From Silurus meridionalis (taxonomy: Eukaryota; Chordata; Actinopteri; Siluriformes; Siluridae): a stretch of 64,000 bases of DNA. The notes beneath the pieces were generated by a model that was given only the letters and a program-made list of their open reading frames with translations, was not told the origin of the DNA and ran no database searches. Position numbers and translations under genes: made by a program. Below are positions 22,501 to 33,763 of the stretch, piece by piece (within the stretch, counting starts at the first letter, position 1; every line of letters starts with the position of its first letter). The stretch is from NCBI RefSeq assembly GCF_014805685.1, contig NC_060909.1:6988792-7052791 (forward strand). The letters run 5' to 3'.

Positions 22501-25500
22501 TGTTGAATATTAAACTTTTTAACCCATTCATCCTCTAAGCCAAAATGTTAGTCATTAATATGTAGTTTGTGTGCTCGTTTAGTACTGCGAAGGCATCCAC
22601 GTGATGTGTGCCTGTGCCTCATGCAGCTTGGGAGAGTTGTCTCAAAGTAAGAACTCATTGTTTTCTCATTGTTTCATACCTGATTACGAAATTGTGTTTT
22701 TAAGGTATGTCAGATAAGCACTCTTTTTTAACAAAGCAAAAAAAGCAAAAAGCATTTGGTTTCTACGTTTCACTAAATTAATCCATTTGAGCTCAATTTG
22801 GATTTATACACTGCATTCAAATAGTATTCAAGTCCCCTTCACTTTTTTTAAAATCGCAAATTAATTTTTTTTTTCTCATTAATAAGAAAAAACTGAAACA
22901 TCAAATATACATAAGTATTCAGACCCTTTGCTCAGTAATTGGTTACAGCAATAACAGCTTCGAGTCTCTTTTGGGTATTCTGCAACAAGCTTTGCACACC
23001 TGGATTCATGGCAAATCCTCTCAAGCTGGGTCATGTTGGATGGAGATCGTTGGTGGACAGGTACTTTCAGGTCTCTCCGGATATATTAAATAGGGTTCAG
23101 ATCAGGGCTCTGGCTGGGCCACACTAGGACATTCACAGAGTTGTCCCTAAGCCATGCCTTTGTTATCTTGGCTGTATGCTTAGGGTTAATAGGTTAATAG
23201 GTGAACCTGTGTCACAGTCTGAGGTCCTGACTAGCGTTAAAAAATGTACTAAAGCCCTTTTCCCCCGATTGCTCAGTTTGGCCAATTGACCATCACTTGA
23301 AAGATCCCTGGTTTTGAAATACTTCTTCCATTTAATAATTATAGAGCCCACTGTGCTCTTTATATCTTCAATGCAGCAGAAATTATTTGTAGAATTCCAA
23401 AGCTTTTTGAAGATAGATCTGTGCCTTGCAACAATTCTATTTTTGAGCTCTGCAGATAGTTTCTTTGACTTGGTTTTTGCTTTAATATACATTGTCAGCT
23501 GTGGGGCCTTCTATAGAGAGGTGTGTGCCCTTCCAAATCATGTCCAATCCATTGAATTTACCACAGGCGCACTACAATCAAGGTGTAGAAACATCAAAGC
23601 AATGATCAAGAGAATTGGGAAGCACCTGTTAAACATTTCAAGTGTTGTCACAAAAGGTTACAAAAATTCTGGTTTTACTTTGTAATTATGTGCTGCTCAG
23701 TATCAGGCTGCAACGTAACAAAAAGGACAATAGTGAACAGGGTCTAAATACTTTTCAAATAAACTGTATGTGCAATACATATATGCAAATGCTGGTTCTT
23801 TTTGTTACAGACGTACATAGGTTAAAGTTTAAATCTATTAATCCAGTCTGATTGAAAAGGATTTTGAAAAATAATTTTTTATTCTTAATGTTTACTTAAA
23901 AAGGGAAAAAAAGCTAAAATATTAATAAGAATAATAATGTTTCTTTTTATTTAGACTGCTGATTAATCCTAAGGCCAGGGTTACAATAAGTTTGTATTAA
24001 AGTTAAGATATGGTTAAAGTTTTAGTGGTGCAGTGTAATGCGCGTTAAGATTAGCTTTGAACTCTAGTAGCGGGCTGTTAAATAAAAAATTATTTAGTTC
24101 GAAGAACACCAGAAACTATAACCTAAAATCCTAAGTATCTATAAATATATAAAAAATAGTAAATATAAAAATATGTGTCACTCATTAAAAAAATCATTTT
24201 TCACAGGTATGGTATCGATCCACCTGGTCTGGTCAAACTGGAAAAAGAGATTGAGAAAGAAGAATTAGGGTCCTTATCCCCATCCATGTTTTTTTCTTCA
24301 CCATTACCCTCTCCCTCCCTTTTCTTTCCACCTGTTCCATCACCACCTCCTTCTCCTCCTCCTTTTCCTTTTCCTACCTCCATCTCTCCATCCACACCAC
24401 CTTCCTCTCCACCTCGATCTCCTCCAACAGACTCCACCTCTATCCTAGTTTCACCACCTGAACCTGAGCCTGAACCCGAACCCGAACCCGAACCTGAACC
24501 TGAACCTGAACCTGAACCCGAACCCGAACCCGAACCTCAGTGGGAACCTGAACCTATGCAGGAGCCTGAACCAAAGTGTATTTCTCCCAATCCACAGTCA
24601 TCAGTTCAAACACCCACATCCACTCCCACCTCACGTCATCTAAGTAAATTAAGTAAATCCAATGGAAAAAACAGCAAAGACAGCCTACTGGATGATATAG
24701 TAAGTTAAAATGATTAACATGCACAGTACTGTTTATTAGAATGCTTAGTTCAAAAGTTTCTATCTTGTCTAGGTGAAGCAGATATCAGAAGATCCACCGT
24801 GCAGATGTGAAATAAGGTTCTGCATTGAGAAACAGCCCAAAGGCCGCTACCGAATGGGGGATAAAGTACTGTACGTGAGGGTAAGCGTGTCTTGGAGCTT
24901 TCATCCTCTCTGCATAAGCACCTTCAGAAAAAATCAATCAGTCAGGGTTGTTTCTCTGCTGCAGACACTACAGCATTGGGCCTCTGAAGGTTATTAAGAA
25001 ACAAAAAATGTTTTCTGATCAGTATTATACTCAAGCCTTTACTCTGTAAATTGGTATAATAAACCAATTAAAGTGTGAAAGTCGCATTAGGGTTAAGCAA
25101 AATTCCAGCCGTTCAAATTAGCTTTTTAATCATAACTAATGCTAGTAATAATAATGTAAGTTAAAGCATTAGCAACATCTTAAATCGTGCTGTTCTTGTT
25201 GACAGGTTTCTTTCTTGCCCATTCTTCTTAGATTTTGTTAGTTAGGACCCTGGTTAGGGGGAAAATGTCTGGAATTTATTCAAAGGCAAACACTGATGGG
25301 AGCTTGGGTTGCTTGGCAACCTGAAGAAAAGGTTCACACATTTTGAAAGGTAGAGAAAAAAAAAAAAAGATTCGGACTGACCAATAGGTAAAATCAAATG
25401 ATGAACCATGCAACAGTCTTTTTCTTGTAGCTAAATATTGCAATAATTTACCTAAGGATATAAAAATTTGGACAAATATGGCTAAAAAGGACCTTGGCAC

Positions 25501-28354
25501 TGTTGATAATGCAGCTGATAGCTTTCCTTACTCACTAAAGCCCTTTACAAAATAGTGTTTAAAGAGCACTTCAAGCATTGTCACTTCGGCTAACAGGGGA
25601 CCTGCTCAAACCATTACATGGTCAATTACACTTATCAGACGACTCTTATTTAACTCACACGATCTCTATGTGCTGCACCAGTGATCAATACGTTAAAAAG
25701 CCTGTATACACATACAGCGTGCTCTGTTGTGGACGTCCTTCTATACTGACTTCACACATGGGCTCTATGATTAGCTATTATATTTTATAACCATCTCCTG
25801 AAGGTAGAAAAACAAGCTTAACAGCTACTAAAACTGTTAAGTATATGTATGTTTTACGGCATCTAACATGTAAAAATATATAATAATAATTAGGGGCACT
25901 GTGTTTTTAGCCTTGCGGGATGAAGTAAGAATGGATAGATGTCTGTTGCATGCCTGCATCAGTATGAGCTGCTGCTCAGCAACCAAAGAAAACTCACATT
26001 CTTTAAAGCTACAAAAAGAAAACACTGAATGTCACATTCTGTCTCTTTGCTGTTTTTAATTGTAATTTTTTAAATAGTATTGATTATCCTACATAGATGT
26101 AGTCAACTCTACAATTATTGGCACCTACAGGAAATTGAACAATGTTAAATGTAAAAATAATTTATGGTACATGCAATCAACTTGCAATAAAAAAAATGCT
26201 AGCATATTTTTTTTTTGAATTTTGCTTTGTGTTGTTTTTAAAACTTTTATGTCGTACTTTTCTTGTACAGGTCAGCCAACAGGCTGTGGCCTTTTTATAT
26301 CTGTGTTTTCACAAAGTGATACATATTTTAAATGTGCACCTTCACATATAAGAGAACACAAATTAAAAGAAATACATAAATCCTTGTAAAGATCATGTTT
26401 GGAAAATATATATATATAAATAAATTATTTGCAATATGGCAGATTTATTTTTTTATATTTTATATAAGTATAATGAAGTTTGCTTAGGTGTATAAAAATA
26501 CTAATAGTATTACAATAGTATTAAATCAGTTAATTTAAACAAATTATATATTATTAATTATATTGAATAGTAATTAATTAAGTGAAGTAAGTAGTTAAGA
26601 ATTATTATTAAATATAGATTTTAATATTTGAAATATTTTATACTTTTCATTAATAAAATTTCACCTGTTGCCTTAAGCTATGTTTATTAGACTTATCCAT
26701 TATTTATCTTTTCACGTAACTGAGTGCTGGCACAGTATATTGTTTTGATGCAGTTTTAGAATATCTTTACATAGGATTTTACAGCTTCATCTCCCTTGAC
26801 TTTAGGGAACAACACTGTCTATAAAGTAGCTTTATAGTGCCATGCTGTAAAAAGGAACTAGTTTATTGATTTGAGTGCTGAAGTCATTAGCAGTGTGATT
26901 ACTCAGGGAAGCTTGTTAAATGATGTTGACTTCTAGCAAGTCCTGCCCCCTTCCTTTGTCTTCTGTGGATTTCTCAATCAGTCAAATCCACCAGGGCTCC
27001 TGCAAGCTCTGCTTTGGAGAAAAAGCTGTTTTTTTATGTAGCTGAGCCAATTAGCAGGAGATCCAGAGATAAGATGAGAGGAAGCGAGATGGAGAGAAAG
27101 AGGTGTACATTTGTGCTCATGGATCCATCAGAAAGCTTTTAATACCATCTCTTATTCTATCTCTCTTTGAATAGGATTGTGTGGGAGATGGATTTGACTT
27201 GCTTTTATGATTTCATGAATGAAAAAGACACAAATCCATTAGCTCATTTGAATGGGTATGTTTCAATGAGACACACAGAAAGCAGTGTGCAATACACAGT
27301 TAACCGGCATTAAGGAAATGCGACTATTATGGAGCTGTGATGACCGAGTTATAGGACTGATATCCACCTCATTCATGTAAATCAGATAATCAACAAGATT
27401 ACTGCTAACAGATTGCTAACAGATACACAATCTGAGTCTTGACATCTTCATGATAAATGCTAAATCGATTTATAGCACTGTAATCATGGATAAAAGATTC
27501 CTATACGTGAGATATTGTCTTTATAACACCTGCAGTAAAGGAGGTCTTATTATGCTTATTTTACTGCTTTGCTTAAACATTAGTTATGCTTTATTTACTG
27601 TCTTTTACACTGTCTATGATTACCTGCTCAGTTCTCAGCAGTGTCTGCATTCACACCCCTTCTCTATGCAAGTGATTAAACAAAAATAGACCCAGAGATA
27701 GAGCAGTCTGTGTCCTGATTTAGAACATCTCTACTAGGCTGCATGCAATCCTTGGGGAGATATTCTTCACAATTGACGAATGCTGGCGTTTATGATCCAA
27801 GTAACTGCAGTCTGGCATCTAGTGGCTGTGACTTGAACTGCATCTGAAAAGAAGTAGAAGAATAATCACACTGGAATCAGTTTTCACACTGCAGAGTGGA
27901 TGTGGAAGGGTGGGGGACGAGTGTGTGTAGGGGGATTGTAATGGGGAGTATGTTGGCCCTGAACCAAAGCACTCGTCGTTCAAAATCTTAGTACACATCA
28001 ATTCAAAACGCTGATCTAAATGTATTCATGGCCGTGGCTGTTGCAGGCACAATGTGTTCGCTTGTACTCCTTGTACTCGCAGAACATTGAAAAAAAGATA
28101 TTAAAGATTAAAGATACTATGTCAATGCTATTCAATTATTCAATTAAGTTTGAATTATTAAAGCAAATGTCTGTATAAAAGAGAAGCAAAACACAATTTG
28201 CTGAAAATAAGAAATGAAATAGAATACAAAAAAAAAGATGTCGAAAACAGGAATTCCCTCATTTCAGATTTAAACAAACTGACAGCCCTGACATGTTAAT
28301 CAGTTTTAGAGCAGCTGATGCACACAGGACATGTATTAGATGCACCAGACCTGG

Positions 28355-28415
<61 letters not shown>

Positions 28416-28889
28416 ACGTGTGTGAATCTGCCGATTAGGATGTATAGCAGACCGCTGGGACCTGAAGTGGGAGGGGAACCCTGAAATAAATCTGCTTGTA
28501 ATACCAGCAGTGGAACAGCTCTTTAATGAACGGGTTATGTCTGATAGGCAGAGGGGAAAGAAGAAGGGTTTGGGGTGGGGTGTATGTGTGTGTGTGTTGA
28601 GGGGAGGGGGCTCTGAAAGTCTCTGGGGACTGGGGGTATCTTCTCTTTTTTGCTCTTTTTCTCAACCTTTCATTTCTCCTCTCTGTATCTCCTTTTTTTA
28701 TTGTTCAACCCCTGTTACCATGGCAGTGCTTGCATTGTGTTAGAGGGTGTTGGATGTTAGTGTATAAAATGTGTAAATTTGGGAAGAAAAAAAGGAGTCC
28801 AGGAAAGATCATATTGTAAAGCTTGTCTTTGTTCCTTCCTTCCTTCCTTCCTTCCTTCCTTCCTTCCTTCCTTTCTTTCTTTCTTTCTT

Positions 28890-28925
<36 letters not shown>

Positions 28926-29051
28926 TCTCTCTCTTCTTTGTGTTTGTGTATGTGGTGGATTATTCTTAAGATGGTGCTCAGCTGGCACCATGAGGCAGTG
29001 TTTCATTAAACGTAATGAGATTTTGACAGTGCTCGCTCTCCTTCTTTCTTT

Positions 29052-29109
<58 letters not shown>

Positions 29110-29529
29110 CTCTCGCTCTCTCTCGCTCTCTCTCATTTGCCTTTTACTGAAGCATAATGAGATTCAGGCTTTCAATATTTAATCTGCTCCAAAAGAAAGG
29201 GGCTTGCTCGAAGGGGCTCATTCTTCACTAAACACAAAATGGATGATTTTGTCAACTGCCAGGGTTACATGACAAAGCAAACAGAACATTCAATGAATGC
29301 TCTGCAGAATACAGTGCTTATAGGTGAATCTAGATTGATATAACACATGCCAGGAGTAATATTTGGATATACCTGGATATATTTGGATATAGCTGCTTTG
29401 TGACAATATCTTTTGTTAAAACTGTAATTTTCAGAATGGATTTTCACTAATATTGTAATCCAGCAATTGTTAATATGGAGCTCATGAACATTTTTTTTTA
29501 TTCAGAAATATTTCAACAGGTTTGATGTA

Positions 29530-29566
<37 letters not shown>

Positions 29567-30604
29567 GGTGCCAATAAGTCAGGTAAAATTTAGACTACTA
29601 CTTCTACCATGTAATTATAACTACTTATACTACTAGAGGATTAAGTGGCTCTGAATTTTTTTTTCCACATTTGGGGGCATATACGGTTCATTCAGAAAGT
29701 ATTCAAACCCCTTTCATTTTGTTATGTTGCAGCCTGATTCTTATTAATCAACACTCTATAAAAACAAAGTAAAAACACCCTGACAGCAAGATGCTGCCAC
29801 CATCATGCATTCACCCAGAAACACTGGAGCTCAGTCAGCGTGACCATCGGGTTCTTGGTCACCTCTCTTGCAAAGACCCTTCTCTCCTGATCGCTCAGTT
29901 TCACTGGACAAACAGCTCTTGGAAGAGTCCTGGTTGTGACACAGTTTTTTCATTTGAGATATATAGAGGACACTGTGTTCTTGGGAATTTTCTGTGCAGC
30001 CTTCAGTGTTGCCTTTCCTAGAATCTGTGCCTTGCAACAATCCTGTCTCTGAGTTTTGCAGGCAGTTCCTTTGACCTCATCGCTTGGTTTTTGGTTTAAT
30101 ATGCATGTCAGCTGTGAGGTTTTCTGTAGAGCGGTGTGTCTTTTTCCAAATCATGTCCAATCAATAAACTTTTCCACAGGTGAACTCCAGTCACAGTGTA
30201 GTAACATCTCAGTAATGATCAAGAGAAGTAGGAGGCACCTGAGCTCATTTTCAAGTGTTGTTGCAAAGGGTCTGAATATTTATGTATGACATTTAAATTT
30301 TTTTTTTTTTTTTTTACAGAGTTTCTAGAATTCTGTTTCACATATAGGTACACTCGTTTATGGTAAATTCTCTCTCTCTGTCTCTATTTCTTTGCAGATG
30401 CTGAATGATAAGCATGCTATGGTACGTGTCGGTGGAGGCTGGGAAACGCTCGGGACTTATTTGCTGAAGCATGACCCATGCAGGTCTTTGCTGAAAACTT
30501 GCAAGACCAACAGCAAGTCATTCAGCACCAAGGAGCCTTCAAGGGACAGTTACCTGGTTGTAGGCACTCCTTCACGCCTCAAAAAACAAATGTCACATCC
30601 TTGA
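16372..30604 (+). CDS. gas2: Growth-arrest-specific protein 2 (GAS2), seven coding exons
   Basis: GAS2-family proteins bind actin through a calponin-homology (CH) domain and microtubules through a C-terminal GAR (Gas2-related) domain, cross-linking the two in the cytoplasm. Joining 16372-16516, 18479-18588, 19218-19359, 22583-22646, 24207-24699, 24773-24880 and 30398-30604 gives 422 codons plus stop, and every junction keeps frame. Residues about 18-160 form the CH domain ([65 protein letters not shown]). Residues about 321-385 form the GAR domain ([32 protein letters not shown]). Human GAS2 is 313 aa. The roughly 110-residue excess lies almost entirely in the linker of exon 5, which is Pro/Ser-rich with a (PE)13 tract. 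The match is closer to GAS2 than to the longer GAS2L1-3. Teleosts can carry two gas2 copies, and which one this is was not settled. Confidence 0.92.
17765..17840. mobile_element. Short hAT-like terminal fragment
   Basis: tagcgctgtcatttgatt ... taatcatgattaatcgca resembles the ends of non-autonomous hAT elements of fish. It lies in gas2 intron 1, with no coding content. Confidence 0.3.
18479..18588 (+). CDS. gas2: gas2 coding exon 2
   Basis: Acceptor atatttag; completes Gly49 and encodes [13 protein letters not shown] through SNGK (residues 50-85). The donor is gtgctc at 18589, a weak but legal site. It continues the CH domain. Confidence 0.9.
19218..19359 (+). CDS. gas2: gas2 coding exon 3
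   Basis: Acceptor gatttacag, donor gtatgt at 19360. Encodes residues 86-132 with [13 protein letters not shown] and HLFESEDL, the best-conserved part of the GAS2-type CH domain. Confidence 0.93.
19757..20000 (-). mobile_element. L2-type LINE 3'-end fragment, antisense
   Basis: Read on the minus strand it carries the phrases ttgagtctgattcctctcaa and ggtttcttccttac, ending toward 19757 in a tail of the cttttt...aatgaaac type. This is the same 3' UTR as the LINE at 42700-43453 but more diverged. It is a 5'-truncated insertion in gas2 intron 3. Confidence 0.6.
20001..20110 (+). mobile_element. SINE-like fragment
   Basis: aattgctaaattgtcctta ... ttgccctgtgatcaactac follows the wording of a widespread fish short repeat that also appears at 55445-55640. 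It is diverged. Confidence 0.35.
21526..21888 (+). mobile_element. 5'-truncated L2-type LINE, 3' end only
   Basis: Closely resembles 43096-43453 over its whole length (ggagctactaaccatatag ... gttgaaagatttatgatca ... gtctgttgtgaaaagcgc) and ends in the same tail of TTGAC repeats (21854-21888). It is a dead copy left by incomplete reverse transcription, in gas2 intron 3. Confidence 0.88.
22583..22646 (+). CDS. gas2: gas2 coding exon 4
   Basis: 64-bp exon between acceptor gctcgtttag and donor gtaaga (22647). Encodes [20 protein letters not shown], matching the human VCLCLLELGR segment. Split codons on both sides join in frame. Confidence 0.9.
22807..23768 (-). mobile_element. Tc1-like transposon, about 960 bp, degenerate
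   Basis: Bounded by related inverted ends: tacactgcattcaaatagta at 22807 and the inverse-related tacttttcaaataaactgta ending 23768. The body contains the antisense Tc1 transposase wording (ctctggctgggccacac, tctccggatatattaaatag) and an N-terminal DNA-binding fragment in the minus frame at 23163-23492 ([14 protein letters not shown]). Stops and deletions disable it. It lies in gas2 intron 4. Confidence 0.8.
24207..24699 (+). CDS. gas2: gas2 coding exon 5 (end of CH domain and expanded linker)
   Basis: Acceptor tttttcacag, donor gtaagt at 24700. Encodes the end of the CH domain ([20 protein letters not shown]) and then a long Pro/Ser/Thr-rich linker. The linker carries 13 uninterrupted Pro-Glu units (24457-24534), a degenerate continuation ([12 protein letters not shown]), and ends in LLDDI, the counterpart of human LLDDA just before the GAR domain. 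Confidence 0.9.
24457..24534 (+). repeat. Coding hexanucleotide tandem repeat, (Pro-Glu)13
   Basis: Thirteen in-frame copies of a 6-bp unit (CCT or CCC followed by GAA, once GAG) encoding Pro-Glu. Third-position changes are patterned: blocks of CCCGAA alternate with blocks of CCTGAA, as expected from unequal exchange or slippage inside the array. Confidence 0.95.
24773..24880 (+). CDS. gas2: gas2 coding exon 6 (GAR domain, first half)
   Basis: Thirty-six codons, phase 0 at both ends. Acceptor cttgtctag, donor gtaagc (24881). Encodes [12 protein letters not shown] through KVLYVR, with the cysteines of the zinc-binding-type GAR fold. The preceding intron is only 73 bp. Confidence 0.93.
28358..28414. 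repeat. (GT)n microsatellite
   Basis: About 28 TG units in gas2 intron 6. Confidence 0.95.
28832..28920. repeat. (TTCC)n-(TTTC)n-(TC)n compound tract
   Basis: Three pyrimidine-only simple repeats in series, about 89 bp with no purine. Confidence 0.95.
29055..29144. repeat. (TC)n microsatellite with GC interruptions
   Basis: CT run of about 90 bp, broken near its end by four CG units. Confidence 0.95.
29533..29565. repeat. (ATT)n microsatellite
   Basis: About 11 trinucleotide units. Confidence 0.93.
29682..30290 (-). mobile_element. Tc1-like transposon remnant
   Basis: Begins tacggttcattcagaaagta and continues with gttatgttgcagcctga, typical Tc1 left-end wording, and ends near gggtctgaatatttatgta. 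The middle carries antisense transposase phrases related to the element at 22807-23768 (ctcctgatcgctcagttt, gtgccttgcaacaatc) with the catalytic part deleted. It lies about 100 bp upstream of the last gas2 exon. Confidence 0.75.
30398..30604 (+). CDS. gas2: gas2 coding exon 7 (GAR domain end and C-terminus)
   Basis: Acceptor tttctttgcag after a CT-rich tract. Encodes residues 355-422 ([18 protein letters not shown] ... DSYLVVG ... MSHP) and ends in TGA at 30602-30604. Confidence 0.93.
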   Translation: MLNDKHAMVRVGGGWETLGTYLLKHDPCRSLLKTCKTNSKSFSTKEPSRDSYLVVGTPSRLKKQMSHP

Positions 30605-30829
30605 TTTTTGCAGGAAGTAACATACAATCAATCAGCAGTTATACCTTTTTATTGTATTGCTGCCTCTGCTGTATTGTTGGGTTCAGCCAACAAATAAGGC
30701 TGAGACATGGATCTGGAATGGAAGCTGAAAGACCAGGTGGCTTTAAGGTGGTTTCAAAGATACAGGATTATAAGTAAGGACTTTATTACATATAATTGAT
30801 CATTTTTTACCTAAAAGTACAAGGCAGGG

Positions 30830-30878
<49 letters not shown>

Positions 30879-31290
30879 CACTGTCAACTGTCAACCGATG
30901 CATGTCAGTTCACATTAAGTTTAATTGTAAAAAATGTTTAGACTCAAACTCAGTACAAATATTTTTTCAGTCTTTTGTTTATGTCTAACATCTTGATGAA
31001 TTTGTAAAATTATGCAATTGAGTGGCAAATCTAATACTAATTTTTAAAGAATTTAATGGCCTCAATATATATTTGCCATATGTATATTTCTTGATGTAAA
31101 TATAATTATATACTTTCTCTTTTGTTACAAATAAATGTACACTTAAAAATGTTACACAGTATTTACATTTTATTTCCTGTAAAATAAAAACCATATTAAA
31201 AATGGACACAATCTCTCAGTACATTGAAATAAATTCACCATAAAAGTGTCATGCGTGACAACGATTCCTGTGCTTTATGAAATAAAACTT
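30605..31290 (+). other. Probable gas2 3' UTR
   Basis: Follows the gas2 stop. AATAAA signals lie at 31183-31188 and 31281-31286. It contains a TC microsatellite at about 30831-30875. The true cleavage site cannot be fixed from sequence alone. Confidence 0.4.
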
Positions 31291-32981
31291 TAGAAACAGT
31301 ATCATTCAAAATGAAAATGGTGCTACTTCCAGTGCCAAAATAAATGGCGGATATTTTCAAATTGTTGACACATTGATTGAACACATACACGTACACTGTG
31401 CTTTTTCACTCTCTCGCAACTTTTGGTGTACTGAGGATGTAATTCTTTTTATTATCAATTGCTTATTATGTAATTTTCTATCGAATTTTTTTTTTTCCTA
31501 AAACATTTCAGAGCAAAAAAACTGCAGCTGTCACATTAGACTCATTTACAATCCTGAAAAGAAATATGAATATGCTGTGGTCATGTTTTTTAAGTTATAG
31601 TGCTGTAGTTATCGCCACCATAATACATTTATCTACCTCAGAGAGTGTGCACCTCATGTAGAAAAGCAGGCTTGGGTCTGACTGGAATCAGAATTTTTTG
31701 GAGATGGCTTACAACCTAGAACCTGTTTCCATTGAATTCAGCAGAGCTCTGTTGGCTTTAGCCTGTTCATTACAGAGAAATTAATCAATTAGGCCAAGGT
31801 GTATATACAATATAATAATATTTCACTTAATTATGTAAGAAGTAAAACTAATGTACTGTTAAATGCAGTTGCTATCATTCAAGCTTTGATCTCCATATCA
31901 TTTCTTTGAGTGGTTAAAACCCAACAGTAATTTCCCAACAGTAATCCCAACATATACCAACAGTAATTTGCCTTCAAAGAACAATACATTATACGCCGAA
32001 TTAATAGTCTATAGTTACATTTAATGTTGTGGAGTGTCAGAAGAATAACCTAGATCCTGTTATCACTTGCTTTAAAGCAGCCATTCCCCTTAACATGCCC
32101 CTGTCTTACTTTTACTGGAAAGAAACAAAAAGCTTCATGTTATGTTACCAAAAAACTTCTGATTGGTACAAATGCTGACACCGAAGCCTCCTTTCAAATA
32201 CACTAAGTACATTTTTCCCTAACAGAGAATTTCACTACATCCACAATTACAGCTTTATCTATTTTTACATGATGGAGCGTAAACTAATTCCGAGGATTAT
32301 ACGCATGTTAACATAAACCTGTAATTTGATTACAACTGCCACTATTGTCAGAGCTAATATTATTAAGAAAATTAATCAAAACCAATCAGAATCAAGAACC
32401 CAACAGCACTGTGGTATATTTGTCAGTCGTACTATTGCAAAACTGACGTTTTATAACACTAATTATCTTAAATATGGCTCTGTAATTTTGGAGGCACTTC
32501 ATTAGTAGGAATGATGTTAAATACATATTGTTGATTATTATAACATTGTACAGCTGTATAGCCCTCCCCTGATGACTGGCCAGGGTGCAGTCTGGGTAGT
32601 GTAAACATTACAGCATATGACTTTCCAATATACATTATACCTTTACTATAGCATTAGGTCGCTTTTCTATGCAGCACTCATCTAAACAATGTGTAATTTG
32701 ATAGCTGTGTAATTGTATATAGGTTCGATTCCAGGCTCTAATCCCTTGTCCTGCTTTAATAGCCCTGTTGGAGAGGAAACAACCATGAAGATGATTTTTC
32801 TATTATTATAATTGGCCATAAATAATTAGGATTCTTGTTGCGAGCTCACAACCAGCACTTTATAAGACACGATGTTCAGAGAAGCATTGTTATAAAAGTC
32901 ATCTCAATCATTCCTACTGTGTGCGTTTGAGGAATTCCAGTCTTTCAACAGTGAAGCTGTCCAGTGTCAGCATGATAACAA

Positions 32982-33024
<43 letters not shown>

Positions 33025-33760
33025 ATACCAGTTCTTTGACAAGCCTTAATTCAAATAAACTAAAATAAAATCTACAGAAAAAGAATGGATTTGTACAGAC
33101 AGACTCATAGAGGCCCAGGAAAGTTTACTTAAACTAATGAATCATTGCACTAATGCAAACTTTTATATCATAATTTCACGCATTCTTTCCTCGCAGCTCT
33201 TCTCCACTTCGGAAAAGTCTTCATCCTTATGTCACAGTCTTTACAAGTCCAGATCATCCAATTCGATGAAAATCAGTGTAGCATTTTTTCTTTTGCTGAT
33301 ACTGCTCTTTTTAAAGCTCTAATCAAGAACTGCTGTGGCAGGGGAGTTGTGTTTTTTTTTTTTTTTGTACTGCTGCAATAGAGGCTTTAGGACAGTACCA
33401 GTGCTACAAGGTCAGTGTTTCGTTTAAGCACAAAGGTGGTGTTTATACAAGTCCGGGGTTGAAATCTTGAAAGGTCAAAAGAAAAAAAAAATGCAGTCTA
33501 CTTAGAGATAAAAAACATGGCTTCCAGATGGTGTTTGTCCCTGTTAGTCCTGACTTCTTTAAATGTTTGTGCATGTGGTATTGAGAACAGAGAGCACCAT
33601 TTTAAAATGTATGTTCATAACGAAATAGAAAAATTGCCTTTTGGACACCGTTTTCAGTTTAGGTTTTGGGAGGATGGTTTATTTGGAATGGTCTATATAT
33701 GTATATTTGTGTTTGTGTGTCTGGTTATCTACATTTTCTTTACTGAAACTATCCTGAATC
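31291..33760. other. Intergenic DNA between convergent gas2 and tmem178b
   Basis: No exon was recognised. An AATA microsatellite sits at 32984-33025. The remainder is AT-rich unique-looking sequence. Confidence 0.5.
32984..33025. repeat. (AATA)n microsatellite
   Basis: About 10 tetranucleotide units. Confidence 0.95.
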
Positions 33761-33763
33761 TAT

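Larger units (their letters stand above)
24881..30397. other. gas2 intron 6, 5.5 kb, repeat-rich
   Basis: Holds no exon I could find. Contents: an AT-rich stretch, a possible transposon end at 26095 (ctacaattattggcacc), a more complex block at 26740-27300, and microsatellites at 28358-28414, 28832-28920, 29055-29144 and 29533-29565. A Tc1 remnant sits at 29682-30290. Confidence 0.5.

Noticed and set aside
23314..23685. 123-codon plus-strand open frame
   Set aside because: Antisense of a degenerate Tc1 transposase; no independent evidence.
24201..24437. Glycine/glutamate-rich open frame on the minus strand
   Set aside because: Shadow of the pyrimidine-rich gas2 exon 5 on the other strand.
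32715..32740. Perfect tRNA B-box-like motif ggttcgattcc
   Set aside because: No A box, acceptor stem or cloverleaf fits around it; most likely chance or a very old SINE trace.
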